A DNA stretch of 5,082 nucleotides, from positions 1 through 5,082 of the forward strand of contig JAITQR010000250.1 of assembly GCA_031288815.1 (NCBI GenBank), given 5' to 3'. Position 1 is the stretch's first letter; the number at the start of each line of letters is the position of its first letter. The translations under genes and the position numbers were made by a program. Origin of the DNA: Treponema sp. GTDB lineage: Bacteria; Spirochaetota; Spirochaetia; Treponematales; Breznakiellaceae. Of this stretch, positions 1-5,082 are shown in pieces. The notes under the pieces are model-generated. The model was given only the letters and a program-made list of their open reading frames with translations. It was not told the DNA's origin and did not search any database.

Positions 1-22
1 CGGCGAGGAGGCAGTTGAATGA
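1..22 (+). CDS. rplD: 50S ribosomal protein L4 (uL4), 3' tip only
   Basis: Only the last few codons of the gene upstream of rplW are present, and the identity as L4 rests on conserved gene order, not on recognisable sequence. Two reading frames can end here. One gives the acidic tail GEEAVE with a TGA at 20-22 that overlaps the rplW start as ATGA. The other gives RRGGS with a TGA at 16-18 that abuts the rplW start. I prefer the first because its codons (GGC, GAG, GAG) resemble those of the neighbouring genes and because ATGA overlaps are common in such operons. L4 binds 23S rRNA and lines the nascent-chain tunnel; in E. coli it also represses the S10 operon. Confidence 0.5.
7..11 (+). promoter_or_regulatory. 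Ribosome binding site for rplW
   Basis: GGAGG lies 7 nt before the ATG at 19, inside the last codons of the upstream gene. It supports that start. Confidence 0.75.
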
Positions 23-306
23 TCAATTACGAGAGCATCCTTATCGAACCGGTACTTTCCGAAAAGGCAAACATTCTCCGGGAAGAGGGGAAATACGTGT
101 TCAAGGTAGACCCCCGGGCCACCAAGATACAGATTAAAGAAGCGGTTCGCCGGCTTTTCAATGTTCATCCCATTTCCTGTACGGTCATGCGGGTTGGCGG
201 TAAGCCCAAGCGGCAGCGTTACCGGGCCGGTTTAACATCCTCTTGGAAAAAAGCGATTGTACGTTTACCCAAGGATGAGAAGATCGGCCTCTTCGAGGGC
301 GTGTAG
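19..306 (+). CDS. rplW: 50S ribosomal protein L23 (uL23)
   Basis: L23 is a primary 23S rRNA-binding protein at the exit of the nascent-chain tunnel, where trigger factor and the signal recognition particle dock. The 95 residues are close to the usual bacterial length (100 in E. coli). The N-terminal PVLSEKA motif (11-17) matches the family's P-x-x-SEKA. Glu15 lines up with E. coli Glu18, the residue known to contact trigger factor. The ATK-x-x-IK-x-AV-x-x-LF segment (34-47) is the conserved core. The basic loop around [12 protein letters not shown] (60-71) is followed by [10 protein letters not shown] (74-83), the rRNA-contacting part. The ATG start has a GGAGG site 7 nt upstream and no better alternative. 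The gene abuts or slightly overlaps rplD and lies 10 nt before rplB. Confidence 0.97.
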   Translation: MINYESILIEPVLSEKANILREEGKYVFKVDPRATKIQIKEAVRRLFNVHPISCTVMRVGGKPKRQRYRAGLTSSWKKAIVRLPKDEKIGLFEGV

Positions 307-310
307 GGGA
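306..310 (+). promoter_or_regulatory. Ribosome binding site fixing the rplB start
   Basis: GGGGA begins at the last base of the rplW stop codon and lies 6 nt before the ATG at 317. The open frame extends back to an ATG at 257 inside rplW, but the L2 homology begins at 317, so this site and the protein family agree. Confidence 0.7.
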
Positions 311-316
311 AAACAA

Positions 317-1147
317 ATGGGAATCAAGACATACAAGCCCATCACGGCGGGGATGCGGCAATGGACTAGCCTGGATTTTTCGGATCTTACGCACGGTAAC
401 AAGCCGGAAAAGTCACTCACCACGGGACGCAAGGAAAGGGCGGGACGCGACTCCCAGGGCCGTATCAGCGTGCGTCACAAAGGGGGCGGTCACAAGCGGC
501 TCTACCGGACCATTGATTTCAAGCGGGACAAGATCGGCGTCCCCGGTAAGGTCGCGACGATAGAATACGATCCCAACCGGAGCGCCAATATCGCCCTGAT
601 TAAATATGTGGATGGGGAGAAACGGTATATCATCGCCCCCAAGGGACTTGAAATAAACGCCCGGATCCTCAGCGGTCCCGGCGCCCCCATCGAGACCGGA
701 AACGCCATGCCCCTGGAGAGCATCCCCCTGGGTTTTACGGTTCACAATGTGGAACTTACCCTGGGCCGGGGCGGGCAGATGGTCAGGTCCGCCGGTTCCG
801 GGGCGCTCATAGCGGCCAAGGAGGGGGATTATGTTACCCTCAAGCTTCCCTCGGGTGAGATGCGGATGGTATTCAAGAAATGCTATGCCACCATCGGCGT
901 GGTGGGTAACGAAGACCACATGAACGTGTCTTTGGGCAAGGCTGGGCGGAAACGCTGGCTTGGCGTCCGGCCCACGGTACGCGGTATGGCAATGAACCCC
1001 GTCGATCACCCCCACGGCGGCGGCGAGGGGAAAAGCAAGGGTATTCATCCGGTAACCCCCTGGGGGCAGCCGACCAAGGGTTACAAGACCCGAAGCAAAC
1101 ACAAGCCTTCATCCCGGTTTATCGTAAGCCGTGGTAAGAAAAAGTAG
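317..1147 (+). CDS. rplB: 50S ribosomal protein L2 (uL2)
   Basis: L2 is one of the largest and most conserved 50S proteins. It is needed for subunit association and supports the peptidyl transferase centre. The product has 276 residues (273 in E. coli). The N-terminal part carries [17 protein letters not shown] (48-64) and [13 protein letters not shown] (83-95), the RNA-binding OB-fold region. The centre carries HNVE (143-146), GRGGQ (150-154) and RSAG (157-160). The C-terminal half holds [23 protein letters not shown] from about 216 to 238. His231 there corresponds to the functionally important E. coli His229 (numbered without the initiator Met). HPVTPWG (244-250) and a basic tail ending SRGKKK follow. 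The frame is open 60 nt further upstream inside rplW, but those 20 residues do not resemble L2, and the ATG at 317 has its own ribosome binding site. Nine bases separate it from rpsS. Confidence 0.98.
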   Translation: MGIKTYKPITAGMRQWTSLDFSDLTHGNKPEKSLTTGRKERAGRDSQGRISVRHKGGGHKRLYRTIDFKRDKIGVPGKVATIEYDPNRSANIALIKYVDGEKRYIIAPKGLEINARILSGPGAPIETGNAMPLESIPLGFTVHNVELTLGRGGQMVRSAGSGALIAAKEGDYVTLKLPSGEMRMVFKKCYATIGVVGNEDHMNVSLGKAGRKRWLGVRPTVRGMAMNPVDHPHGGGEGKSKGIHPVTPWGQPTKGYKTRSKHKPSSRFIVSRGKKK

Positions 1148-1150
1148 GAG
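1147..1150 (+). promoter_or_regulatory. Ribosome binding site for the GTG start of rpsS
   Basis: GGAG starts at the last base of the rplB stop codon and is 6 nt before the GTG at 1157. It supports a non-ATG start, which the family's conserved N-terminus also requires. Confidence 0.7.
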
Positions 1151-1156
1151 TAAAGG

Positions 1157-1435
1157 GTGTCAAGGTCCATTAAGAAAGGGCCCTTCATTGAGAAGAGCCT
1201 TTACAAGAAGGTACTGGAAGCAAGCAGGGCCGGGGACAGGAAGATGATTAAAACCTATTCCCGCTGTTCGACCATCATTCCCGAAATGGTGGGCGGAACC
1301 ATATCGGTTTATAACGGAAAAACCTGGGTACCCGTGTATATTACGGAAAACCTTGTTGGTCACAAGCTTGGTGAATTTGCTCCCACCCGGATATTCCGGG
1401 GTCACGGCGGATCGGACAAGAAGGCCGCTAAATAA
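1157..1435 (+). CDS. rpsS: 30S ribosomal protein S19 (uS19)
   Basis: S19 sits in the 30S head, pairs with S13, and contacts the A-site region and the intersubunit bridge. The product has 92 residues, the same as E. coli. It opens with the family's SRS-x-KKGPF (2-10) and carries TYSR-x-STI-x-P (33-42). It also has the hallmark [12 protein letters not shown] (67-78) followed by RGHGG (81-85). The start is GTG, the only one that yields the conserved N-terminus. The next in-frame ATG is about 28 codons on and would remove the KKGPF block. It lies 9 nt after rplB and 12 nt before rplV. Confidence 0.97.
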   Translation: MSRSIKKGPFIEKSLYKKVLEASRAGDRKMIKTYSRCSTIIPEMVGGTISVYNGKTWVPVYITENLVGHKLGEFAPTRIFRGHGGSDKKAAK

Positions 1436-1436
1436 C

Positions 1437-1444
1437 AGGAAAGG
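1437..1444 (+). promoter_or_regulatory. Ribosome binding site for rplV
   Basis: The purine run AGGAAAGG sits in the 12 nt gap after rpsS. Its last G lies 3 nt before the ATG at 1448, while its first AGGA is 7 nt before it, which is the better-placed core. Confidence 0.55.
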
Positions 1445-1447
1445 AAA

Positions 1448-1819
1448 ATGGCGGAGAAAAACAGTTATAAAGCGATAAGCAAATACCTTATTGCCTCGCC
1501 CTTCAAATTACGGCCCGTGGCTAATCTGATCCGGCGCAAGCCTTATCCGGAGGCGATTTCCCTCCTGGAGAATATGCCCCAAAAGGGCGCCCGGCTTATC
1601 CGGAAGACGGTAAAATCCGCCGCTTCCATCGCCCTGGGTCAAAACAAGCAGCTTGCCGAGGATATGCTTTACGTACGGGATATTCTGGTTGATGAAGGCC
1701 CCCGGATGAAACGGGTTTGGTTCCGCGCGAGAGGCCGGGCCGATATGCTCCTCAAAAGGATGTGTCATATCACCGTGGTGGTAGACGAGACCGGAAATTC
1801 CGGAAAGGCGGGGAAATAG
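1448..1819 (+). CDS. rplV: 50S ribosomal protein L22 (uL22)
   Basis: L22 binds all domains of 23S rRNA, and its long beta hairpin lines the nascent-chain tunnel opposite L4. The product has 123 residues against 110 in E. coli; the excess is mostly a short polar tail ending GNSGKAGK. The globular part shows the typical [15 protein letters not shown] (17-31) and the helical [10 protein letters not shown] (53-62). The hairpin region starts at GPRMKR (84-89) and runs through RARGRAD (93-99) and LLKR (101-104) to HITVVV (107-112). At the hairpin tip Val90-Trp91-Phe92 stands where E. coli has Ile-Met-Pro; this is treated as a finding. The ATG start has a purine-rich site upstream. Only one base separates the stop from the rpsC start, suggesting coupled translation. 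Confidence 0.97.
   Translation: MAEKNSYKAISKYLIASPFKLRPVANLIRRKPYPEAISLLENMPQKGARLIRKTVKSAASIALGQNKQLAEDMLYVRDILVDEGPRMKRVWFRARGRADMLLKRMCHITVVVDETGNSGKAGK
1810..1813 (+). promoter_or_regulatory. Weak ribosome binding site for the GTG start of rpsC
   Basis: GGGG lies 7 nt before the GTG at 1821, inside the last codons of rplV. It departs from the usual GGAGG, so re-initiation by ribosomes finishing rplV one base upstream may matter here. That last point is inference. Confidence 0.45.
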
Positions 1820-1820
1820 G

Positions 1821-2531
1821 GTGGGACAAAAAGTAAATCCGATAGGCTTGCGGATTGGAATTAACAAGACCTGGGGTTCCCGCTGGTATGTGGATCCCAA
1901 AGAGTATGCCGATACCCTTCACGAGGATCTTAAGTTGCGGCGCTTTATTCTGGATATGCCCGAAACCAGGGGGGCCGATATCGCCGAGCTGGAGATCATC
2001 CGGCATCCCCAGCGGATCACTATTACTATTCATACCGCCCGGCCGGGGGTCATTATCGGGGTAAAAGGGGCGAACATCGAAAAGATCGGCGCGGAACTTC
2101 AGAAACATGTAGCCAAGAAGATCCAGATCAAGATCAAGGAAGTGCGGAACGCCGACAACAACGCCCAGATCATCGCCCAGAATATTTCCCGGCAGCTCTT
2201 GGCCCGCTCAAGTTTCAGGCGAACCATGAAGCAGGCTATCGCCAACGCTATTAAGAAAGGAAACGCCCAGGGAGTCAAAGTCCGGCTCTCCGGAAGGCTC
2301 GGGGGCGCCGAAATGTCCCGGACCGAGGAAGCCAAGGAAGGGCGGATACCCCTGCACACCCTTCGGGCGGATATTGATTACGGTTTTGCCGAAGCCCATA
2401 CCACTTTCGGCTCCATAGGGGTTAAGGTTTGGGTTTATAACGGCATGAAGTACGGCAAAGAGCAGAAGGAAGACGCCGGCGCCCTGGTCCGCAAGCGGCG
2501 GGATCGTGTCGGCATGGGGGCGAGGAGTTAG
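1821..2531 (+). CDS. rpsC: 30S ribosomal protein S3 (uS3)
   Basis: S3 lies at the mRNA entry channel of the 30S head with S4 and S5 and contributes to the ribosomal helicase activity. The product has 236 residues (233 in E. coli). The N-terminus [12 protein letters not shown] (2-13) is the family's start, which fixes the GTG at 1821 as initiator; no upstream alternative exists because rplV ends 2 nt before. A type 2 KH domain follows, with its GxxG loop at Gly80-Val81-Lys82-Gly83 inside [16 protein letters not shown]. Arg133, Arg134 and Lys137 in [10 protein letters not shown] align with the E. coli Arg131, Arg132 and Lys135 entry-channel residues. The C-terminal domain carries [13 protein letters not shown] (157-169), [12 protein letters not shown] (177-188) and GVKVWVYNG (200-208). 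The gene is followed 2 nt later by rplP. Confidence 0.98.
   Translation: MGQKVNPIGLRIGINKTWGSRWYVDPKEYADTLHEDLKLRRFILDMPETRGADIAELEIIRHPQRITITIHTARPGVIIGVKGANIEKIGAELQKHVAKKIQIKIKEVRNADNNAQIIAQNISRQLLARSSFRRTMKQAIANAIKKGNAQGVKVRLSGRLGGAEMSRTEEAKEGRIPLHTLRADIDYGFAEAHTTFGSIGVKVWVYNGMKYGKEQKEDAGALVRKRRDRVGMGARS
2524..2527 (+). promoter_or_regulatory. Ribosome binding site for rplP
   Basis: GGAG at the very end of rpsC is 6 nt before the ATG at 2534, so the site overlaps the upstream coding sequence. Confidence 0.65.
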
Positions 2532-2533
2532 TT

Positions 2534-2959
2534 ATGCTGAGTCCGAAACGTGTCAAATACCGCAAAGTGCAGCGGGGGAATATGCCCGGTAACGCTACCC
2601 GGGGGAATACGGTAGTTTTTGGCGATTATGCCCTGGTTGCCATGGACCGGATGTGGATTACCAACCGGCAGATCGAAGCCGCCCGTATCGCCCTGAACCG
2701 GCATGTAAAGCGGGGCGGCAAGATATGGATCCGTATCTATCCCGATAAGCCCTACTCCAAGAAGCCCGCTGAAACCCGTATGGGCAAGGGGAAAGGCGCT
2801 CCGGAGTATTGGGTCGCGGTGGTTAAGCCGGGGACCGTTATGTTCGAGCTTGGAGGTATAGAGAGATCTCTGGCCGAAGAGGCCATGACCCTTGCGGGGG
2901 CCAAGCTCCCCATTAAGACCAAGTTTGTGTCCCGCGCCGATTTTGAGCTGGGGGTTTAG
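2534..2959 (+). CDS. rplP: 50S ribosomal protein L16 (uL16)
   Basis: L16 joins the 50S subunit late and helps position the A-site tRNA near the peptidyl transferase centre. The product has 141 residues (136 in E. coli). It begins [11 protein letters not shown], the family's ML-x-PKR-x-K-x-RK. It then shows RQIEAAR (45-51), [13 protein letters not shown] (61-73), RMGKGKG (82-88), EYWVAVV-x-PG (91-99) and [10 protein letters not shown] (123-132). Arg82 aligns with E. coli Arg81, which is hydroxylated by YcfD in some proteobacteria; nothing here shows whether that happens in this organism. The ATG at 2534 has GGAG 6 nt upstream and gives the conserved N-terminus. The gene lies 2 nt after rpsC and 9 nt before rpmC. 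Confidence 0.98.
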   Translation: MLSPKRVKYRKVQRGNMPGNATRGNTVVFGDYALVAMDRMWITNRQIEAARIALNRHVKRGGKIWIRIYPDKPYSKKPAETRMGKGKGAPEYWVAVVKPGTVMFELGGIERSLAEEAMTLAGAKLPIKTKFVSRADFELGV

Positions 2960-2968
2960 GGGAATAGC

Positions 2969-3205
2969 ATGAGAAATTCGTTTAAGAACCTGAGCTTTCC
3001 GGAGCTTAAGGCAAAGCGCGAAGAATTGAACCGGAAGTATATGGAGTTTCGGTTTCAGGCCGTTATCGGCCATGTGGACAATCCGCTGCAAAAGCGCGGT
3101 ATGCGCCGGCAGATTGCGCGGCTTAACACGCTGATCCGGCAGCACGAGATCGAGGAACAGGGGCAAGCGAGTCAGTCCGGCTTGCGGGCCGCGGAGGCTA
3201 AATAA
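2969..3205 (+). CDS. rpmC: 50S ribosomal protein L29 (uL29)
   Basis: L29 is a small helical hairpin next to L23 at the tunnel exit. The product has 78 residues, longer than the 63 of E. coli. The core is recognisable: [20 protein letters not shown] (8-27) forms the first helix, ending in the family's FR-x-Q (27-30). The second helix runs through [19 protein letters not shown] (38-56). The extra length is a polar, Gln/Ala/Glu-rich tail from about residue 62 to the end. The ATG has GGGGAA 5-10 nt upstream, overlapping the rplP stop. The stop TAA shares its last base with the rpsQ start (TAATG), so translation of the two is probably coupled. Confidence 0.95.
   Translation: MRNSFKNLSFPELKAKREELNRKYMEFRFQAVIGHVDNPLQKRGMRRQIARLNTLIRQHEIEEQGQASQSGLRAAEAK
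3193..3197 (+). promoter_or_regulatory. Ribosome binding site for rpsQ inside rpmC
   Basis: GGAGG lies 7 nt before the ATG at 3205 and is encoded within the last Ala-Glu-Ala codons of rpmC. It supports the overlapping TAATG start. Confidence 0.75.
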
Positions 3206-3477
3206 TGTCAGATCAGGTAGTTATGACGAAAAGCGGAAAAAAAGAGTTTGTGGGGATAGTAAAGAGCGACAAGATGGACAAGACCATCGTGGTGGCGGTA
3301 GAGACTACGGTGTTACATTCCCTGTACAAGAAATATGTGCGGCGGCTTAAAAAGGTTAAAGCCCACGACGAAGGAAACGAGGCGAAAATTGGGGATCGGG
3401 TACGGGTCATAGAATGCCGTCCCATCAGTAAGGAAAAATGCTGGAAGCTCGCGGAAATTGTCGAACGGGCGAAATAG
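3205..3477 (+). CDS. rpsQ: 30S ribosomal protein S17 (uS17)
   Basis: S17 is a primary 16S rRNA-binding OB-fold protein needed early in 30S body assembly. The product has 90 residues (84 in E. coli). It shows [20 protein letters not shown] (14-33), then [11 protein letters not shown] (40-50) and [13 protein letters not shown] (52-64). The family signature [14 protein letters not shown] (63-76) follows. A second in-frame ATG at residue 7 lacks a good ribosome binding site, so the ATG at 3205 with GGAGG 7 nt before it is preferred; it overlaps the rpmC stop by one base. In E. coli this gene ends the S10 operon, and here too the largest gap in the window (54 nt) follows it. Confidence 0.97.
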   Translation: MSDQVVMTKSGKKEFVGIVKSDKMDKTIVVAVETTVLHSLYKKYVRRLKKVKAHDEGNEAKIGDRVRVIECRPISKEKCWKLAEIVERAK

Positions 3478-3516
3478 GGTATGTAGAGAACAGGGATTAA
3501 GCCCGGGTTTTTTACT

Positions 3517-3522
3517 GAGGAG
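3517..3522 (+). promoter_or_regulatory. Ribosome binding site for rplN
   Basis: GAGGAG lies 9 nt before the ATG at 3532, at the end of the 54 nt gap. The spacing is slightly long but workable. Confidence 0.7.
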
Positions 3523-3531
3523 TGTACGGAA

Positions 3532-3903
3532 ATGGTTCAGGTAGAGACTTTCCTGAATGTGGCTGACAATTCAGGGGCTAAGATAGTCCAGTGTATCAAG
3601 GTTCTTGGCGGTTCGAAACGGAAATATGCCGGAATCGGTGACATAATTGTGGTGGCGGTGAAAACCGCTTTGCCCACATCCATGATTAAGAAGGGATCGG
3701 TTGAGAAGGCCGTCGTGGTGCGGACCCATAAGGAGTACCGCCGACCCGATGGCACCTATATCCGGTTTGACGATAACGCCTGTGTTATCATTGACGCGGC
3801 GCTGAACCCTAAGGGGAAACGTATTTTTGGGCCTGTTGCCCGGGAATTGCGGGAAAAAGGCGATTTTATGAAGATCGTATCCCTGGCCCCGGAAGTGTTA
3901 TAA
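3532..3903 (+). CDS. rplN: 50S ribosomal protein L14 (uL14)
   Basis: L14 lies on the intersubunit face of the 50S subunit next to L19, forms a bridge to 16S rRNA, and is the docking site of the silencing factor RsfS in bacteria that have it. The product has 123 residues, exactly the E. coli length. Conserved blocks are [10 protein letters not shown] (8-17), CIKVLGGS (21-28), YAG-x-GDII (32-39) and KAVVVRT (59-65). [17 protein letters not shown] (70-86) and [11 protein letters not shown] (97-107) follow, and the terminus [12 protein letters not shown] (112-123) matches E. coli almost exactly. The ATG gives the standard MVQ-type N-terminus. It is the first gene of the spc operon in E. coli. Here 54 nt separate it from rpsQ and 31 nt from rplX. 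Confidence 0.98.
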   Translation: MVQVETFLNVADNSGAKIVQCIKVLGGSKRKYAGIGDIIVVAVKTALPTSMIKKGSVEKAVVVRTHKEYRRPDGTYIRFDDNACVIIDAALNPKGKRIFGPVARELREKGDFMKIVSLAPEVL

Positions 3904-3923
3904 AACCGGCGGGTTTGTATTTT

Positions 3924-3928
3924 AGGAG
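3924..3928 (+). promoter_or_regulatory. Ribosome binding site for rplX
   Basis: AGGAG is 6 nt before the ATG at 3935. An earlier ATG at 3930 is only 1 nt from the site, is out of frame with L24 and stops after 11 codons, so 3935 is the real start. Confidence 0.75.
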
Positions 3929-3934
3929 TATGCC

Positions 3935-4258
3935 ATGGCAGAAGCGATACATAAATTCAAACTGAGAAAAGAGGATACCGTCCAGATAATTACCGGGAAA
4001 GACAAGGGTAAGCGGGGGAGGATATTGAAGATCCTCCGGGACAAGGATCGGCTGGTGGTGGAAGGTATAAATATCGTCAAAAAGGCGAAGAAACGCCGGA
4101 ACCAGCAGGATCGGGGCGGCATCATGGAAATAGAGGCGCCAATCCACAGTTCCAATGTGATGATCGTGTGTAGAAAATGCGGGCCTACCCGGATTGGGTA
4201 TAAACTGGAAGGGGAAACCAAAACCAGGGTCTGTAAAAAATGCGGAGAGGTTCTGTAA
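3935..4258 (+). CDS. rplX: 50S ribosomal protein L24 (uL24), zinc-ribbon form
   Basis: L24 is an assembly-initiator protein that binds the 5' part of 23S rRNA and sits near the tunnel exit. The product has 107 residues, close to the usual 100-105. A KOW motif occupies roughly 12-40, with [18 protein letters not shown] (16-33). [10 protein letters not shown] (44-53) and the family's [10 protein letters not shown] (67-76) follow. The C-terminus carries two CxxC pairs, Cys79/Cys82 and Cys100/Cys103, in the contexts VCRKCG and VCKKCGEVL, which suggests a bound zinc. E. coli L24 lacks these cysteines, but many other bacteria have them. The ATG at 3935 is preferred for its AGGAG. The stop TAA overlaps the rplE start by one base. 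Confidence 0.97.
   Translation: MAEAIHKFKLRKEDTVQIITGKDKGKRGRILKILRDKDRLVVEGINIVKKAKKRRNQQDRGGIMEIEAPIHSSNVMIVCRKCGPTRIGYKLEGETKTRVCKKCGEVL
4244..4250 (+). promoter_or_regulatory. Ribosome binding site fixing the rplE start
   Basis: GGAGAGG, encoded in the last codons of rplX, is 7 nt before the ATG at 4258. An in-frame ATG at 4240 lies upstream of this site and would add six residues (MRRGSV) atypical of L5, so 4258 is chosen. Confidence 0.75.
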
Positions 4259-4809
4259 TGGGTAGCTACGAACCGAGGCTTAAAAAAATATACCGGGAGC
4301 AGATAGCCCCCGAGTTATTCAAGGAGTTTGGCTATACTTCCCCGATGCAGACTCCCCGGCTGGAGAAAATAGTGGTCAGCATGGGGGTAGGGGAGGCTTT
4401 GCAGAACAAGAAGCTGCTGGACGCCGCCATCGACGATCTTACCCTTATTACCGGGCAGAAGGCGGTAAAGACCAAGGCCCGGAAGAGTATCGCCAATTTT
4501 AAGATCCGGGCAGGGCAGGAAATCGGCGCCAAGGTAACCCTTCGGGGGGCTATGATGTACGAATTTCTTGACCGGCTGGTAAACGCGGCTTTGCCCCGGG
4601 TTAAGGACTTCCGGGGGATCAACCAAAACGCCTTTGACGGGCATGGGAATTATTCCCTGGGTATTACGGAGCAGATTATTTTTCCGGAAATTGATTTTGA
4701 TAAAATTGAACGTGTGGCCGGGCTTAACATCGTCATTGTTACGACGGCGAAAACCGATGCGGAAGCAAAGGCTTTTCTCGCCAAGTTCGGCATGCCCTTC
4801 AGGAAGTAA
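4258..4809 (+). CDS. rplE: 50S ribosomal protein L5 (uL5)
   Basis: L5 binds 5S rRNA, helps bring it into the central protuberance, and contacts S13 in an intersubunit bridge and the P-site tRNA. With the start at 4258 the product has 183 residues (179 in E. coli). Conserved parts are [13 protein letters not shown] (8-20), the signature [18 protein letters not shown] (35-52) and [22 protein letters not shown] (63-84, in sections). G-x-KVTLRG (90-97), FLDRL (103-107), RVKDFRG (114-120) and [18 protein letters not shown] (128-145) follow. The TAATG overlap with rplX and a ribosome binding site inside rplX indicate translational coupling. In E. coli, S8 represses the spc operon at a site around the start of this gene; I could not identify an equivalent structure here by eye. 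Confidence 0.97.
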   Translation: MGSYEPRLKKIYREQIAPELFKEFGYTSPMQTPRLEKIVVSMGVGEALQNKKLLDAAIDDLTLITGQKAVKTKARKSIANFKIRAGQEIGAKVTLRGAMMYEFLDRLVNAALPRVKDFRGINQNAFDGHGNYSLGITEQIIFPEIDFDKIERVAGLNIVIVTTAKTDAEAKAFLAKFGMPFRK

Positions 4810-4810
4810 C

Positions 4811-4816
4811 GGAGGT
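4811..4816 (+). promoter_or_regulatory. Strong ribosome binding site for rpsN
   Basis: GGAGGT, one of the best matches to the 16S rRNA 3' end in this window, lies just after the rplE stop. The GGAGG core is 4 nt before the ATG at 4820. It selects this start over the longer open frame that extends back into rplE out of phase. Confidence 0.8.
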
Positions 4817-4819
4817 AAT

Positions 4820-5005
4820 ATGGCAAGAAAAGCGATGATCATAAAGGCGCTGAGAACGCCTAAATATAAAACCAGAAAGGTGAATCGTTGCAGGATCTGC
4901 GGAAGGGCCAGAGGTTATCTGCGGAAATATGAGATGTGCCGTCTTTGCTTCCGCAAGTACGCTAGTGAAGGGCTTATTCCCGGCGTCACTAAATCAAGCT
5001 GGTAA
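4820..5005 (+). CDS. rpsN: 30S ribosomal protein S14 type Z (uS14), zinc form
   Basis: S14 assembles into the 30S head beside S3 and S10. The product has 61 residues, the typical length of the short zinc-binding type (also called rpsZ). The E. coli type is about 100 residues and lacks the zinc site. The zinc ligands are Cys24 and Cys27 (NRCRICGR) and Cys40 and Cys43 (EMCRLCFRK). The C-terminal [18 protein letters not shown] (44-61) is characteristic. The frame is open upstream to 4634, inside rplE, but that part does not resemble S14. The ATG at 4820 has a strong ribosome binding site and gives the family's MARKAMI-like start. It sits 10 nt after rplE and 15 nt before rpsH, its normal place in the spc operon. 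Confidence 0.97.
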   Translation: MARKAMIIKALRTPKYKTRKVNRCRICGRARGYLRKYEMCRLCFRKYASEGLIPGVTKSSW

Positions 5006-5008
5006 GGC

Positions 5009-5013
5009 AGGAG
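5009..5013 (+). promoter_or_regulatory. Ribosome binding site for rpsH
   Basis: AGGAG lies 7 nt before the ATG at 5021, in the 15 nt gap after rpsN. Confidence 0.75.
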
Positions 5014-5020
5014 AAAAAGG

Positions 5021-5082
5021 ATGAGCATTTCTGATCCCGTGGCGGATATGCTGACCAAGATCCGGAACGCCGGAATGGCAAA
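5021..5082 (+). CDS. rpsH: 30S ribosomal protein S8 (uS8), 5' end only
   Basis: The window ends after 20 full codons. The visible N-terminus shows [15 protein letters not shown] (4-18), the family's DP-x-ADMLT-x-IRN block, so the identity is secure despite the truncation. S8 is a primary 16S rRNA-binding protein of the 30S platform. In E. coli it also represses the spc operon by binding its own mRNA. The ATG is preceded by AGGAG at good spacing. Its position after rpsN is the standard order; rplF would be expected next, outside the window. Confidence 0.95.
   Translation, partial: MSISDPVADMLTKIRNAGMA

Noticed and set aside
257..316. Upstream extension of rplB by 20 codons
   Set aside because: It lies inside rplW in another frame, does not resemble L2, and the ATG at 317 has its own ribosome binding site and the family's N-terminus.
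413..1102. Long open frame on the minus strand (229 codons) opposite rplB
   Set aside because: It lies wholly antisense to a certain L2 gene. Codon bias toward G/C at third positions removes stops from this antisense frame, and the product has no recognisable domain.
2528..3166. Minus-strand open frame (212 codons) opposite rplP and rpmC
   Set aside because: It spans two certain ribosomal protein genes and has no recognisable domain, so it looks like an antisense shadow.
3458..3485. Possible promoter TTGTCG / TATGTA before rplN
   Set aside because: The -35 matches four of six bases and the -10 only three of six, which is expected by chance in sequence of this length.
3481..3486. ATG-TAG start-stop pair after rpsQ
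   Set aside because: It has no purine-rich site at a suitable distance, and such a six-base element arises often by chance.
3499..3513. Possible intrinsic terminator between rpsQ and rplN (CCCGGG followed by six T)
   Set aside because: The palindrome has no loop and cannot fold as a hairpin of useful length, so the T run alone is not evidence for termination.
3930..3965. Alternative ATG just before the rplX start
   Set aside because: It is out of frame with L24, stops after 11 codons, and is only 1 nt from the ribosome binding site.
4634..4819. Upstream extension of rpsN by 62 codons
   Set aside because: It runs through rplE out of phase. The S14 family starts at the ATG at 4820, directly after a strong GGAGGT.
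4315..4842. Minus-strand open frame (175 codons) opposite rplE
   Set aside because: It is antisense to the well-supported L5 gene and resembles no known protein family.

Overview
The window is one uninterrupted stretch of the bacterial S10-spc ribosomal protein cluster, with every gene on the + strand. The order is rplD (3' tip only), rplW, rplB, rpsS, rplV, rpsC, rplP, rpmC, rpsQ, rplN, rplX, rplE, rpsN (zinc type) and rpsH (5' end only). This is the canonical bacterial order, without insertion or rearrangement. Twelve genes are complete and two are cut by the window edges.

The proteins are clearly bacterial. Several features resemble spirochaetes of the Treponema group as I remember them: the start of S8, the short 61-residue S14 with four cysteines, and the L22 hairpin. 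Third codon positions lean to G/C, so a moderate-GC treponeme is a reasonable guess. This is an inference from remembered family sequences; no search was run.

Positions 1-3477 match the part of the cluster that forms the end of the S10 operon in Escherichia coli (L4 to S17). Positions 3532-5082 match the start of the E. coli spc operon (L14 to S8). Most junctions are 0-13 nt, with two single-base TAATG overlaps (rpmC/rpsQ and rplX/rplE). The largest gap, 54 nt, lies exactly at the S10/spc boundary, and a 31 nt gap precedes rplX. Neither gap holds a convincing terminator or promoter, so one long transcript is the simplest reading. No gap exceeds 300 nt. I see no RNA gene, mobile element, CRISPR array or unrelated gene.

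Together the genes supply both subunits. L2, L16, L14, L5, L22, L23, L24, L29 and L4 belong to the 50S subunit. S3, S8, S14, S17 and S19 belong to the 30S subunit. L22, L23, L24, L29 and L4 cluster around the nascent-chain tunnel; S3, S14 and S19 cluster in the 30S head. This is a conserved housekeeping region, and I found no undescribed system. The points most worth a second look are the aromatic residues at the L22 tunnel hairpin tip, the two zinc-ribbon proteins (L24 and S14), the C-terminal tail on L29, and the gap at the S10/spc boundary.
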